Source of the DNA: Candidatus Bathyarchaeia archaeon
GTDB taxonomy: Archaea > Thermoproteota > Bathyarchaeia > 40CM-2-53-6 > DTGE01
Direction: 5' to 3'
Assembly (NCBI GenBank): GCA_038852285.1
Contig: JAWCKG010000004.1
Location: 44,228 to 108,227 of the forward strand
Length of the DNA: 64,000 nt
This document shows, piece after piece, positions 8,046-17,501 of the stretch. A program made the translations under genes and the position numbers. A model generated the notes under the pieces. It had not been told where the DNA came from and made no database searches. It was given only the letters and a program-made list of their open reading frames with translations. Every line of letters starts with the position of its first letter. Position 1 is the first letter of the stretch.

Positions 8046-9119
8046 TCAACTCGTAGAGGACTCTGTTAAGTATTTTTTAATTCTCTTCAGGCCTTCCTCG
8101 ATTTTCCGGGCGTCTAAAGCGTAACTCAGCCTTATCCGATCCTCGACCCCGAACCACTCTCCCAGATATGTGATGACCTTATAATGTTTATATAGGTTCC
8201 AGACCATTTCACCCGGTTTCTCTACTCTGGGGAAAACGTAGAAGGCGCCTTCTGGTTTCCATAAGTCGAACCCCAACTCCAAGAGCCCTTTGTATATGAG
8301 GTCCCTTCGCCTCCTCCATATGTCCAAGTGTTTTTTGATGAAGCTCTTAGGGGCCTTTAACGCTTCATAAGCCATCTCCTGGGAGAGGATCGAAGTGTTC
8401 ATCGACTTGTAGGTTTTCTGCTCTACGATCGATCGGATCAATTCATCGTTGTCGGAGTAAAGGTATCCTACCCTTAAACCGCACATCGCGAAGGTTTTAG
8501 AAAAGGAGTTCACGTTAACCACGTATTCGCCTCTCGGGGAGTAATGCTCCCCCTCGTAGATTAGGTTGCAGTAAACCTCGTCGAAAATCAGGTAGACCTT
8601 TAAGTCATTGCAGACTTTCTCAATTTCGCTTAAAATCTTAGGGCTTTGAACGCTGCCTGTTGGGTTGCCAGGCGAGTTCACCAACACTGCTTTGCAGCCT
8701 TCTACACCTCTCCTGAAGTCCTCTAAGTCGATCTTCCCTTTCACCAGCCTTGTATAGGTTGGAACGCCCTTATTGATCTCCACGAGTCGTGGATACGCGT
8801 AGTAGTATGGTTTGGTGAGGAGGACTCTGTCGCCGGGTTTCAGCAATGTGGAAAAACATAGATCTATGGCCTCCGAGGCCCCATTTGTGATGACGACATT
8901 TTCTGGGGGAACGTTATGCTCGAGGGCTAAGGCTTCCATCAAATGCCTCTGACCTTGAATCGGCCCATATTTAAATGAGGTGAAGTTTGGAAGCACCTTA
9001 AACACGTTATCCGGTGGGGGAAGATCCGGTTGGCCGCTTCCAAAGCTGATGATGTCGTCGCTGTTCACCCCGATAAACATAGAAGGCCCTGTAAGGTGGT
9101 TGACCTCGCCCCTAGACAT
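8046..9119 (-). CDS. Class I/II PLP-dependent aminotransferase
   Basis: Fold-type I aminotransferase of 357 residues. Visible family features are the N-terminal GSGQPDLPPP, the KYGPIQG substrate-site segment, VVITNGASEAID, NSPGNPTG with its cofactor-contacting Asn, DEVYCNL, the Schiff-base lysine in NSFSKTF (about residue 207) and the R in RLSYA near the C-terminus that binds the substrate carboxylate. Substrate is not identifiable; archaeal relatives act on aspartate, alanine or aromatic amino acids. The ATG at 9119 sits about 30 bases from a TATATA box, so the message is probably leaderless. It ends about 140 bases before the ABC ATPase and may or may not share its transcript. Confidence 0.88.
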   Translation of the reverse strand: MSRGEVNHLTGPSMFIGVNSDDIISFGSGQPDLPPPDNVFKVLPNFTSFKYGPIQGQRHLMEALALEHNVPPENVVITNGASEAIDLCFSTLLKPGDRVLLTKPYYYAYPRLVEINKGVPTYTRLVKGKIDLEDFRRGVEGCKAVLVNSPGNPTGSVQSPKILSEIEKVCNDLKVYLIFDEVYCNLIYEGEHYSPRGEYVVNVNSFSKTFAMCGLRVGYLYSDNDELIRSIVEQKTYKSMNTSILSQEMAYEALKAPKSFIKKHLDIWRRRRDLIYKGLLELGFDLWKPEGAFYVFPRVEKPGEMVWNLYKHYKVITYLGEWFGVEDRIRLSYALDARKIEEGLKRIKKYLTESSTS

Positions 9120-9144
9120 GAAGTTTAAAGTAGCTCACTACCTC

Positions 9145-9154
9145 CTTATATACT
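9145..9154 (-). promoter_or_regulatory. TATA box of the aminotransferase gene
   Basis: TAGTATATAA on the minus strand, centred about 30 bases before the ATG at 9119, a spacing that places transcription start at or next to the start codon (leaderless). Confidence 0.6.
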
Positions 9155-9256
9155 AAATGGTGCCCGAGGGCCTATGAGGATTGAAATCTCAGTCGATCCT
9201 GGGCGAATTGAAGGGCGCGATTAAACTTTAAAACAAGGGAATCCACGATCTATTCT

Positions 9257-11992
9257 ATGCCATCCCATAAGGTAAGTACCTTAACCCTTGTCGCAACGTT
9301 ACTTGTCCTCATTACCTTTACGTCAAACCCCATTTACGCAGCTCGGACAGGTGAATTTGAGGTCGCGAGAATCGTCGATGTGGTTCACCCTGACACAGTT
9401 GAGCCGGGTGCCTTGATTCAAGTTTTGGTGACCGCTGAATATGAGGAGAAGCTACTGATCGATGTAGGTTTAATGGACGTAGATCGTGACGTAATCTTAG
9501 ATAGCTATACGATGATTAGCACATTCACCGGCCCGGGCCTTTCAAACTTCACCTTCAACGCGCGAGCACCGTTGAAGGAGGGGCTTTGGAAACTTCGAGC
9601 CATGACAAGGGCATGGTGGGCTAACAGTTGGTACAGCGATCCTACGCAGGGGTTAATGGACTTTGAAGTCTACGTCAAGAATTCAACTGTCACGCTTAGC
9701 CGTAAGGCTGAAATTACCATAACATCTAACGTTCCCAACCTCACCGTAACGTTGGATGGATCCGCATGGAACCTAACGGCGGGGAGGTTGACCGTGGAAT
9801 TCGAGCATGGTCTTCACGAGTTCTCGGTTAATCCGATCGTCGATGTTAACCCTACGGAGCGATGGGTTTTCGTCAAGTGGAGTGATAACGTTTCTTCACC
9901 TTACCGCAAAGTGCATTTAAACGGTGACCTAAACTTTGACGCGATTTACAGACCCCAATACCGGGTAAGGGTGGAGTCCAACGGGGGAATCATATCAGGA
10001 GATGGATGGTATTGGTCGGGCTCTAAGGCTTACATTTCAGCTTTACCGACTTTGAAGGTGAACGATGAGGAGTGGAGGTTCGCGAAATGGACAGGAAGCC
10101 TTGAATCCGAACAGAACGTTGACGAATTAACCGTTGACTCACCGAAACTCGTTAAGGCTGTATGGGAACCGGTAAGACATGGAGAGGTGAGGAACATGTC
10201 TCTGCTGTTTCTTTTATGCACTCTCTCCATGTGCTCGATACCTTTAACCTACATCATGGTCCGCAGGAGAAAGTTTAGAGCCCACAGGGTCAGCGCCGTG
10301 TTCTTAACAGTTATGCTCCTTCCCTACCTGTGGCTTCAACCGGCTCAGGCATATTCCTTTTCAGCGAACCTACAGCTGGGGAGCGTTACGTGGCGTTACT
10401 GGAAAAACCCCGCCGCCGACACGTGCATCATCTGGTTGGGTGGGGGAATTCTAGGCGACTCGCTAAGAATTAACCCCTTTTGGCTTGAATCCTACAACAC
10501 AAGAAGGTTTGTTGAAGGCTTAGCCGACTACTATTCAATTCTAGCCGTGGAGGAGGGCCCAGACCCTATTCCCCAGCCTGCGTTAAACCGGACAGTCCAA
10601 GCGGTCCTCTATCGGCCGGGGATGCTGGAAGATGTACGCGTCTGGCTTAAACGGGAAGGCTACAGGTTCATTTATCTGATGGGTTACTCTGTGGGCGGAA
10701 TCGCCGTCCTCCAAGAAGCCTTGGAGGCGAATCCCAAGGGATGGGAAGCCCCAAACGGGGTGATTCTCATAACCGTGCCTGTCAAAAGCGGTTTTAAAGC
10801 CGAGGCCCACAAGTTAAGGTCGAACCTGCTACTTCTCTACGGCGAGAAGATGACTAGGTTTTACGTGGACTCTGGGCTCAGCTTCTTTCAAGGTGTTCCA
10901 ACCAAACCCCACATGCTGAAGGAGTTCCAAATAACACCAGAGGTGGCGCATGAGGTTTGGACAATAGCGGATTCGGGAAAATTCACTTTGAACTCCACCT
11001 CTCATATCGTAGAGTTTATTGAAAACGCTAAGACCCTTTACTTCAACAGCCTCCAAGTCATCGGAAACTCGAAAAACCGCGTATACATTGATGATTTGAG
11101 GCTTTCAAATGAAAGCGATGGGTTGGATCGCATTCGCATAACGGGTCAAGCATGGTCCACTCGAGATGAACCATACCTCCTAGCGGCCAAGGATCATGAG
11201 GGCAGAGTCCTCTCGGTTTGGGCGGGTGAGAAAACCAGGCAAATAAACTTCAGCTTACATATTCCAGGAGGCTCATTGGATCGTGAATGGGTTGAGATTC
11301 ACGCGTACTGGTTAACGGAAGGCGACCTCTTGGAGGCTGATGGAAACCCGCTCATGAAGGTGGAGGTTAAACCGCGAACGCTTCTAACAGTGAAGGTGTC
11401 CTCAGAGCCTGATGAATTCAAGGTTTACTTTGACGGAGCCTACTACACGGTTGAGGAGACCCTTGAGCTTAAAACCACTCCTGGGATCCATAACATCACG
11501 GTGCCTGGGATGCTTCAGGCGGAGAATTCTAGGCTTAAATTCCTGTTCTGGACCGATGGAGAAACTCAGCCAAGTCGACTCATCAAGTTAAACAAGGATG
11601 TGGAGTTGAAAGCCATTTACATAAAGGAGCATCTGCTAACAGTAGAATCTACTTATGGCAGCGTTGAAGGCTCTGGATGGTGTGAGGATGGAGCCTTGGC
11701 CACTCTGCATGTGACACCTCCATATGCCTTCAAAGAAGCCCGAGGAAACGTATTTTTCTCCGGCTGGTCTGTAGAAAATGGGGAGGTTGAAGCCTATAAT
11801 GGGACGCAGATAACTGTTGTGGTTAATAGACCTATGACGGTTAAAGCTAACTGGTACGCGGTGAAGGGGAGGCAAGACACTTCCCCTCTAATCTACCTCT
11901 TCTCTGATGTGTTGGCAGGCTTTACCTTAATTCTCAGCGCGTATCTCGCCGTACGGGAGCGCAGAAAATCCGAGAAAAGAAATAGCCTGTGA
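9257..11992 (+). CDS. Large membrane-anchored surface protein with InlB-like repeats and an alpha/beta-hydrolase domain
   Basis: A 911-residue exported protein. Residues 1-28 form a signal peptide. Beta-rich repeats follow (about 160-310; motifs WVFVKWSDN and WRFAKWTGS) of the divergent InlB B-repeat type. Two hydrophobic segments lie around 312-334 and 344-365. The central domain resembles an alpha/beta hydrolase, with the nucleophile elbow GYSVGG near 477. More WTDG/FFSGWS repeats (about 690-870) and a final membrane segment (876-898) with a basic tail complete it. The second internal hydrophobic segment, ending QPAQAYS, looks like another signal peptide, suggesting two secreted proteins fused in frame. 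A TATA-like AACTTTAAAA lies 25-35 bases upstream, so the message is probably leaderless. Function unknown; hydrolase activity is inference. Confidence 0.75.
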   Translation: MPSHKVSTLTLVATLLVLITFTSNPIYAARTGEFEVARIVDVVHPDTVEPGALIQVLVTAEYEEKLLIDVGLMDVDRDVILDSYTMISTFTGPGLSNFTFNARAPLKEGLWKLRAMTRAWWANSWYSDPTQGLMDFEVYVKNSTVTLSRKAEITITSNVPNLTVTLDGSAWNLTAGRLTVEFEHGLHEFSVNPIVDVNPTERWVFVKWSDNVSSPYRKVHLNGDLNFDAIYRPQYRVRVESNGGIISGDGWYWSGSKAYISALPTLKVNDEEWRFAKWTGSLESEQNVDELTVDSPKLVKAVWEPVRHGEVRNMSLLFLLCTLSMCSIPLTYIMVRRRKFRAHRVSAVFLTVMLLPYLWLQPAQAYSFSANLQLGSVTWRYWKNPAADTCIIWLGGGILGDSLRINPFWLESYNTRRFVEGLADYYSILAVEEGPDPIPQPALNRTVQAVLYRPGMLEDVRVWLKREGYRFIYLMGYSVGGIAVLQEALEANPKGWEAPNGVILITVPVKSGFKAEAHKLRSNLLLLYGEKMTRFYVDSGLSFFQGVPTKPHMLKEFQITPEVAHEVWTIADSGKFTLNSTSHIVEFIENAKTLYFNSLQVIGNSKNRVYIDDLRLSNESDGLDRIRITGQAWSTRDEPYLLAAKDHEGRVLSVWAGEKTRQINFSLHIPGGSLDREWVEIHAYWLTEGDLLEADGNPLMKVEVKPRTLLTVKVSSEPDEFKVYFDGAYYTVEETLELKTTPGIHNITVPGMLQAENSRLKFLFWTDGETQPSRLIKLNKDVELKAIYIKEHLLTVESTYGSVEGSGWCEDGALATLHVTPPYAFKEARGNVFFSGWSVENGEVEAYNGTQITVVVNRPMTVKANWYAVKGRQDTSPLIYLFSDVLAGFTLILSAYLAVRERRKSEKRNSL

Positions 11993-12015
11993 ATTTTGCT
12001 TCGTGTCGATGAGAT

Positions 12016-12357
12016 ATGAGCCAGTTGGTCGAGGAGGCTGAGAAGAGCGTTAAGGAGGCTTTGATGTGGCTGAGGAAATGTGAGGCTGATCCTGATGGCT
12101 CATCCCTACGCTTTAAACTATGGAGGGTCACAGAAAGCCTCGACTACGCTGCTATGCTCATATCGCTGCACTTCCACTTCACCGAATTTTACCCAGAGGT
12201 TGATTTAAAACAGCCCACTGATCAATCCTCAGCCTTAAGGTCTGTTGAAGAGGCTTTGAATGAGGCGTTGAAACATCTTAAAACCGATCCTAGAACTGGG
12301 TATAAGTTGTTGAAGAATTGTTTATCTACGCTGAGGGCGCTAAGAAGAATGAGATGA
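12016..12357 (+). CDS. Small helical protein, function unknown
   Basis: A 113-residue protein predicted to be entirely helical, with heptad-like runs of Leu, Ala and Glu (VEEAEKSVKEALMWLRKC; VEEALNEALKHLKTD). No membrane segment, no metal-binding motif and no signal peptide. It starts with ATG 24 bases after the surface-protein gene and probably shares its transcript. The helical-pair pattern resembles small HEPN- or four-helix-bundle proteins, but I see no catalytic RxxxxH, so I do not assign it. Confidence 0.6.
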   Translation: MSQLVEEAEKSVKEALMWLRKCEADPDGSSLRFKLWRVTESLDYAAMLISLHFHFTEFYPEVDLKQPTDQSSALRSVEEALNEALKHLKTDPRTGYKLLKNCLSTLRALRRMR

Positions 12358-12388
12358 GGTGTTGATTAGCTCATTTGGTTAAATAAGG

Positions 12389-13000
12389 TTACCATGCTTG
12401 GAAGCGTTCATATAACCCGCTTGTGTAGCAAAGGATGTATGGGATGGCGCAGTCCCAAAGGCTTTGTTCCATGTTGATTAAAATCGCGACCGCTACGACA
12501 GCGCCCCACGCCGAGAAGGTGAATGGCCCTAGTGAAAAACGCACAGAGGCCACGTTGAATAGGAGTAGGAATAGAAGCATGTTGGCGGCCAGCATGACCA
12601 CAACTCTCACAGCCGCCCCTAGGAGGCTTAGCGGAACGTAAACCTTTAAGGGTTTTAAGGATAAACCTGAAGGATTAGCCGTTTTATACAGCTTTAACCC
12701 GTAGTTGAGGGATAAGATGATGGGTAATGTAGCGGCGAGCTTCATAACTGGGCCTATGGGCGTGAATGGGTCGAAAAACATGAGCCCGATCGTGCCGATG
12801 AGGCTGCACAGCAATCCCGTGTATAGGCCGAATATGAGGAAGCATAGGATCCATACAATGCTCACAGGGTCGATGAAGGCTATTCCCCAGCCTGGCATCC
12901 TTGGAAGGTATGGAGCTGTCATGGCTGATATTATAAAGGATAGGGCGCCGAAGATCGACGCGCCAGCGACGGACCTCGTGACGAATCGGGTCTTACTCAT
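12389..13000 (-). CDS. Integral membrane protein resembling an ECF transporter substrate-binding (S) component
   Basis: Roughly 203 residues with about six hydrophobic segments, an N-terminal ASIFGALSFIISAMTAPYLP stretch and a conserved-looking small/aromatic loop (PGWGIAFIDPVSIVWIL), an arrangement typical of ECF-family S components that capture vitamins. An in-frame ATG at 13033 exists, but a TATA-like TTTTTATAT lies directly on it; transcription would begin near 13010. The ATG at 13000, preceded by AAGGTC, is therefore the better start. No ECF ATPase or T component is adjacent, so it would use a shared energising module. The family call is by topology and general look only. Confidence 0.6.
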   Translation of the reverse strand: MSKTRFVTRSVAGASIFGALSFIISAMTAPYLPRMPGWGIAFIDPVSIVWILCFLIFGLYTGLLCSLIGTIGLMFFDPFTPIGPVMKLAATLPIILSLNYGLKLYKTANPSGLSLKPLKVYVPLSLLGAAVRVVVMLAANMLLFLLLFNVASVRFSLGPFTFSAWGAVVAVAILINMEQSLWDCAIPYILCYTSGLYERFQAW

Positions 13001-13052
13001 TATTTCGACCTTATAATGCCTCTTACATCTCATATAAAAATTTTTGTATGTA

Positions 13053-14069
13053 CTATTTTTTGAGTAGCTCTCTTCGATCCACGATATCTTCGGCTCCAGG
13101 ACCTGTGCCTATAAGCGTCACAGGCCTATTTGTGCGAGTCTCCACCTCCTCGATGAAGACCTTCACCTCATCGGGCAACGCTTCGTAGCTTTTAACATTC
13201 TTGCAAGTCGGGTAGACGACGTCCATCTTCGTGATGGCGATTTGAGTTGCGCCGTTTAGGTTTACAGCTCTCCTCGCTAAGTCGAAGTCGAAGGGCGCGG
13301 CTCTCCTCTCCCTTCCCGTTACGGTGCCATATTCCATCCACCCCCTCGCCAACACTTCTTCCCTCGGTAATTCTCCTTTTAACGGCCCTGCTCCCACCCT
13401 TGTCACATACGCCTTAAAGACGACGATGACCTCATCCACGGAGGTTGGACCTATGCCCACGTCGGAGCAGATAGCTGAGGCGCACACATCCTTAGCCGTA
13501 CAGTAAGGATAGGTACCGTGGAAGAGGGAGAGGTATGTCCCTTGCGTACCTTCAACCAACACATATTCACCCGCACTTAAAGCCTCATGAAGCTCTCCAG
13601 CGACGTCCGCGACGTAAGGTTTCAGCTCTGGGATGTCCCGTGCGAGCTTAGCTATTCTATACGCCCTAGCGGCGCTGCAAGTGCCTATGCCGCTCTTGGT
13701 CGATCCTATCTTCTCCACGAGGTGGGTGGATTTAGCTTCCTCCTCAATATGTTTCTCCTCGATGATGGCGCATTGAGCGTCAACGCCCAGCCTATCCCCG
13801 CACCCAAGCCTCTCCACCTCCTCAAGTAAAACCCTTGGGTTCACCAGCACGCCGGGACCTATGAGTAGCCTAGCTTTCTCATAGACGAAGCCGCTGGGAA
13901 CCATTCTCAGAAAATACTTTTTACCCTTATATTCGACCGTGTGGCCGGCGTTCGGACCCACACCTCCCCTAGCGATGATTGTGGGCCTCTCCTTTAACGC
14001 GAGATGGGATATTATCTTACCCTTACCTTCGTCTCCGAAGAAGCCCCCGACAAGTACGGTGCACGGCAA
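13053..14069 (-). CDS. purA: Adenylosuccinate synthetase
   Basis: Catalyses the GTP-dependent joining of IMP and aspartate to adenylosuccinate, the first committed step to AMP. The 338-residue protein is the short archaeal form (bacterial enzymes are about 430). It carries the P-loop GDEGKGK near residue 12, the catalytic region ARGGVGPNAGHTV, the IMP-binding GSTKSGIGTC, GTQGTYLSLFHGTYPYCT and the late TGRERRAAPFD and ITKMDV guanine-recognition segment. TTG start at 14069. A TTTATATATA box at 14101-14110 would give a leader of about ten bases. No other purine gene is nearby. Confidence 0.95.
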   Translation of the reverse strand: MPCTVLVGGFFGDEGKGKIISHLALKERPTIIARGGVGPNAGHTVEYKGKKYFLRMVPSGFVYEKARLLIGPGVLVNPRVLLEEVERLGCGDRLGVDAQCAIIEEKHIEEEAKSTHLVEKIGSTKSGIGTCSAARAYRIAKLARDIPELKPYVADVAGELHEALSAGEYVLVEGTQGTYLSLFHGTYPYCTAKDVCASAICSDVGIGPTSVDEVIVVFKAYVTRVGAGPLKGELPREEVLARGWMEYGTVTGRERRAAPFDFDLARRAVNLNGATQIAITKMDVVYPTCKNVKSYEALPDEVKVFIEEVETRTNRPVTLIGTGPGAEDIVDRRELLKK

Positions 14070-14100
14070 GCATTCACCACCGAGTAAACATCGCTTCGCC

Positions 14101-14110
14101 TATATATAAA
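14101..14110 (-). promoter_or_regulatory. TATA box of purA
   Basis: TTTATATATA on the minus strand, 32-41 bases from the TTG start of purA, within a run that continues TAGGCG. A strong match to archaeal TATA elements. Confidence 0.6.
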
Positions 14111-14709
14111 AGAGTTAAATGCGATGGGTAGTTCGGCTATTTCGACTTGCGTTTGGTGGCAAGTGTATTGAGTTCGAGCAGCTTCATGAGTCAAATTTAA
14201 GGTTTTCGCAGTTTAAAACGCATTGCTTTAACGGCTGCGTGAAATTGAAAATTTTTATTTGAATAATTATTTGAATGAATGAAGAAAATTTGGAGGATAT
14301 ATCGCAGCTCGATGTATTGAGTTTTATAATAAAACTTTTTATCACGTTTATAGTAATGTTTTTCGGGATGGGAGGCGCCCGATAAAGTAATAAAAAAGCG
14401 TATCCCCTTCTAGAAACCTTTTCCTCCAGGCATCCCATCCCACCTAAATACATAACCCAGCTGGGAAAACCTGGGGCTTCTAAGGGGAAATTAGAACACA
14501 TCAATTATCAATCCAACCCTCTTAAAATAGGTTCCACACTTAACCTCCTCCTTGATGTTTCCAGAGCGCTGGAGAATAGATTGAGGCTCCATTCAATTCA
14601 ACATAGTCCAGTTAAAGTGCTCTCTTTTAACCACTTTCAACGTTTTTACTATTTTTAGGGAAATGTGGGCGAGAGAGCCTTAACACGTCACGTTTATAAA
14701 ACGGTATAG
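14111..14709. other. AT-rich gene-free region with a spaced inverted repeat
   Basis: About 600 bases without a credible gene; open frames here have the composition of random AT-rich DNA. It contains GGGATGGGA (14365-14373) and its complement TCCCATCCC (14433-14441) flanking about 60 bases that include CCCCTTCTAG, with CTAAGGGG further on, hinting at a folded RNA or a terminator region. No known RNA family recognised. Confidence 0.4.
14693..14700 (+). promoter_or_regulatory. TATA box deciding the MFS start
   Basis: TTTATAAA at 14693-14700. Transcription would begin near 14722-14725, which makes the GTG at 14710 untranscribed and supports a leaderless ATG at 14725. Confidence 0.6.
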
Positions 14710-14724
14710 GTGGACTGTCGTCGT

Positions 14725-16116
14725 ATGAGTTTCAGCGACGTTAAGAGGGCTGTGTTATATCTTTCAGCTTTAGGCTCATTTCTCACCCCCTTCATGGGAT
14801 CTTCGGTTAACGTGGCTCTTCCCGCCATTGGAGACGAATTCTTGATGGACGCGGTTTCTTTAAGCTGGGTCGCCACTTCCTACCTATTGACGGCCGCGAT
14901 GTTTCTTGTTCCGATTGGAAGGATAGCTGACATTTATGGAAGGAAGATGGTTTTCACTTGGGGAGTTGTTATTTACACTGTTTCATCCGCTCTCTCAGCG
15001 ACTTCCAACTCAGGTTGGACGCTCATAGCGTTTCGTTTTATCCAGGGTGTAGGTGGGGCCATGATTTTCGGCACAGCAGTGGCCATTCTCACGTCGGTTT
15101 ATCCAGTCGGTGAAAGGGGAAAGGCCCTAGGAATCAACGTCTCCGCAGTTTATTTAGGGCTGTCTCTTGGCCCTTTTCTAGGCGGGTTTCTCACCCAACG
15201 TTTTGGATGGAGGAGCATATTTCTCGTCAATGTACCCTTAGGGGTGGTGACCCTTATCTTTACTTTACGGGGATTGAAAGGAGAGTGGGCTGAGGCGAAA
15301 GGGGAAAGACTCGACATGGTCGGCTCCGTGATCCTCGGTTTAACTCTCGCGCTTATAATGTACGGTTTTTCGTTGCTTCCCACAGCGGCAGGTGGCATGT
15401 TGATTTTAACCGGCTTGTTGGGTTTACTGACGTTTGCCGTTTGGGAGTCCTCTACGGAGTACCCGGTTTTAAACGTCAACCTGTTTCGAAGCAATGCGAC
15501 CTTTACCTTCTCCAACTTAGCGGCGTTGATCAACTACAGCGCGACGTTCGCCGTAAGCTTCCTGTTGAGCCTCTACCTTCAATACATTAAAGGGCTGAGC
15601 CCCGAAAACGCTGGTATTATTTTGGTGTCTCAACCCGCGGTTCAAGCCGCCTTATCACCTTTCGCCGGCAAACTCTCCGACCGGTTGGAGCCGAGACTAG
15701 TGGCCTCCTCAGGGATGGCGATGACGGTTGTAGGGCTAATACTTCTCATGTTCATAAACGAAGACACGACGATGAAATACATCCTAACCAGTTTAATCCT
15801 TTTAGGAGCTAGCTTCGCCCTTTTCTCATCTCCTAACACGAACGCTGTCATGAGCTCCGTCGATAAAAAAATCTATGGCGTCGCTTCAGCGATCCTCGGC
15901 ACCATGCGGCTTACTGGCCAAATGCTCAGCATGGGCATAGCCACACTAATATTCGCCATTTACATTGGAAGAACGCGAATCACTCCTCTAGAATACCCGA
16001 TGTTCATAACCTCCGTGAAAATGGCCTTTACCATTTTCGCCGCCCTATGCCTCGGAGGAGTATTCGCCTCCCTCGCCAGAGGAAAAATAAGAAAGCAAGA
16101 AAGCCTCATCCAATAA
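14725..16116 (+). CDS. MFS transporter, DHA2 (14-helix) drug/proton antiporter type
   Basis: Membrane exporter of about 463 residues with roughly 14 hydrophobic segments. Motifs of the family are present: NVALPAIGDEF in helix 1, the loop 2-3 signature GRIADIYGRKMVF, and the antiporter motif C-like GLSLGPFLGGFLTQRFGWR. Such proteins expel hydrophobic compounds using the proton gradient. A longer frame begins with GTG 14710, but the TATA box spacing points to ATG 14725. It stands alone, so no substrate hint comes from neighbours. Confidence 0.88.
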   Translation: MSFSDVKRAVLYLSALGSFLTPFMGSSVNVALPAIGDEFLMDAVSLSWVATSYLLTAAMFLVPIGRIADIYGRKMVFTWGVVIYTVSSALSATSNSGWTLIAFRFIQGVGGAMIFGTAVAILTSVYPVGERGKALGINVSAVYLGLSLGPFLGGFLTQRFGWRSIFLVNVPLGVVTLIFTLRGLKGEWAEAKGERLDMVGSVILGLTLALIMYGFSLLPTAAGGMLILTGLLGLLTFAVWESSTEYPVLNVNLFRSNATFTFSNLAALINYSATFAVSFLLSLYLQYIKGLSPENAGIILVSQPAVQAALSPFAGKLSDRLEPRLVASSGMAMTVVGLILLMFINEDTTMKYILTSLILLGASFALFSSPNTNAVMSSVDKKIYGVASAILGTMRLTGQMLSMGIATLIFAIYIGRTRITPLEYPMFITSVKMAFTIFAALCLGGVFASLARGKIRKQESLIQ

Positions 16117-16349
16117 AACCTCAATTCAGCCTCATCTTAGCTAGGAACAATTATCCATTCAAGGTTTAACCCTACCTGTGAAGAAGTTAATAATCAGGAG
16201 TTAAGCATTAAACTCGACCTCGAAGAAGTTAACGCTAAGGCGTTTAAAGTATCCGCTGACGATTTAAGCTATGGAGTTTCGTCATCCGATACAAACTTTA
16301 AATACGGTTTACTGGTTCTATTGCCCTACACACTTTAATGGTGTTTTAG

Positions 16350-16907
16350 ATGAAGTTAGTGGATATCATGTCGATGAACCTCATAGGTTTGTTTCAAACA
16401 GTTCTAGTACCCGTGCTGATGATCAGCGGCATGGGACTTTTCATTCTAATTCTCCAAACGAGGTACGGAAGAGTGGTGGATAGGATCAGAGCAATAAACA
16501 ATGAGAGGCTTGAATTGATTAAAAGGTCTGTGACGAAGAGACTTTCAAGGATTGAGAAAATTTGGAACGACTACAGGCTGCAAGACCTTCATAAGCAAAT
16601 GGCGATTCTCGCCAAACGGGGGAAACTTTTGAAAGACGCATTGAAATATATGTTTATATCGATATTTACCTTCATTATCTCCTCACTTCTTCTATTCATT
16701 GAACAGGTAACTAATATCCCGTTATCCGTCGCCGTCCTCCTCTCCTTCAGCTACGGAATGCTGATGTTATTCATGGCCTGCGTAAACGCGATAAAAGAAG
16801 TAGGGGGCTCATTCGAAGCCGTAATGTTCGACATCGACACTCATGTTCCCCAGGAATACCGTATGAAGACTGAGTTCGGAACGTTCGGGGACTTGGAGGA
16901 AAAATAG
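16350..16907 (+). CDS. DUF2721-type membrane protein
   Basis: A 185-residue protein with three hydrophobic segments: one near the N-terminus (LIGLFQTVLVPVLMISGMGL) and a pair in the middle (about 108-130 and 135-155). A basic coiled stretch of about 60 residues separates them. The N-terminal pattern, with ILQTRYGRVVDRIR following the first segment, is that of the DUF2721 family, whose role is unknown. A TATA-like AACTTTAAATA lies about 45 bases upstream. Monocistronic. Confidence 0.75.
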   Translation: MKLVDIMSMNLIGLFQTVLVPVLMISGMGLFILILQTRYGRVVDRIRAINNERLELIKRSVTKRLSRIEKIWNDYRLQDLHKQMAILAKRGKLLKDALKYMFISIFTFIISSLLLFIEQVTNIPLSVAVLLSFSYGMLMLFMACVNAIKEVGGSFEAVMFDIDTHVPQEYRMKTEFGTFGDLEEK

Positions 16908-17024
16908 GTGTAGGCGCATCATTCACACAGCGTTGAAACCGTTAAGAAGCGTGAAACGCCCCCACAAGGAGGCCTCTAGGCGTTTTCCTCAAACCATGAA
17001 TTCAGGTGTCCGTAGGGTTCAAAG

Positions 17025-17324
17025 CTACGTTCTCTCGTCTTCCAGCTCCTCTGATGGATACTCAACCCCCGGCTCCTTCACTTGGGGAAGTCGCTCTGGA
17101 AGCTGAGAGTAGCTTCCATCGCTACTCCTGTAAACCGCCAACCTACCCATTGTAACCCATTCACCACCCTCCAAACGTCTAATCTGAACAGTCAAAACCT
17201 CAGCCTTCGGATCCTTCTTCCCAGGCCATACGCTCATGGTGAGATAGTCTCCGTTCGGTAATCGATTCATAAATTTAAACTTAGGATAGGACTTAGCCAA
17301 ATCCGACACCCACATCTCCACCAA
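17025..17324 (-). CDS. Small soluble protein, function unknown
   Basis: A 99-residue product with mixed alpha/beta character (KFKFMNRLPNGDYLTMSVWP; VLTVQIRRLEGGEWVTMGRL) and an acidic C-terminal tail (EYPSEELEDERT). No cysteine, no membrane segment. ATG start at 17324. Codon usage and composition match neighbouring genes, which supports it as real. No family recognised. Confidence 0.6.
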   Translation of the reverse strand: MVEMWVSDLAKSYPKFKFMNRLPNGDYLTMSVWPGKKDPKAEVLTVQIRRLEGGEWVTMGRLAVYRSSDGSYSQLPERLPQVKEPGVEYPSEELEDERT

Positions 17325-17501
17325 GAATCATACATCCACGAACGATATAAATGAATACGAATTGTATGAAAACTTATCGCGGTAGATGAATAACCACTCT
17401 TTCAACTTGCACCTATTCCAACAAGTTGTAGAAACCTAAACTGCCTTGGAAACCTTTATTTTAGAGGTAAACTTTTGAAATTATTGAAGTTAAAAAAAGA
17501 C

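Noticed and set aside
14184..14504. 106-codon minus-strand frame in the purA-MFS gap
   Set aside because: Ile/Asn/Lys-rich random composition typical of AT-rich non-coding DNA, no start signals.
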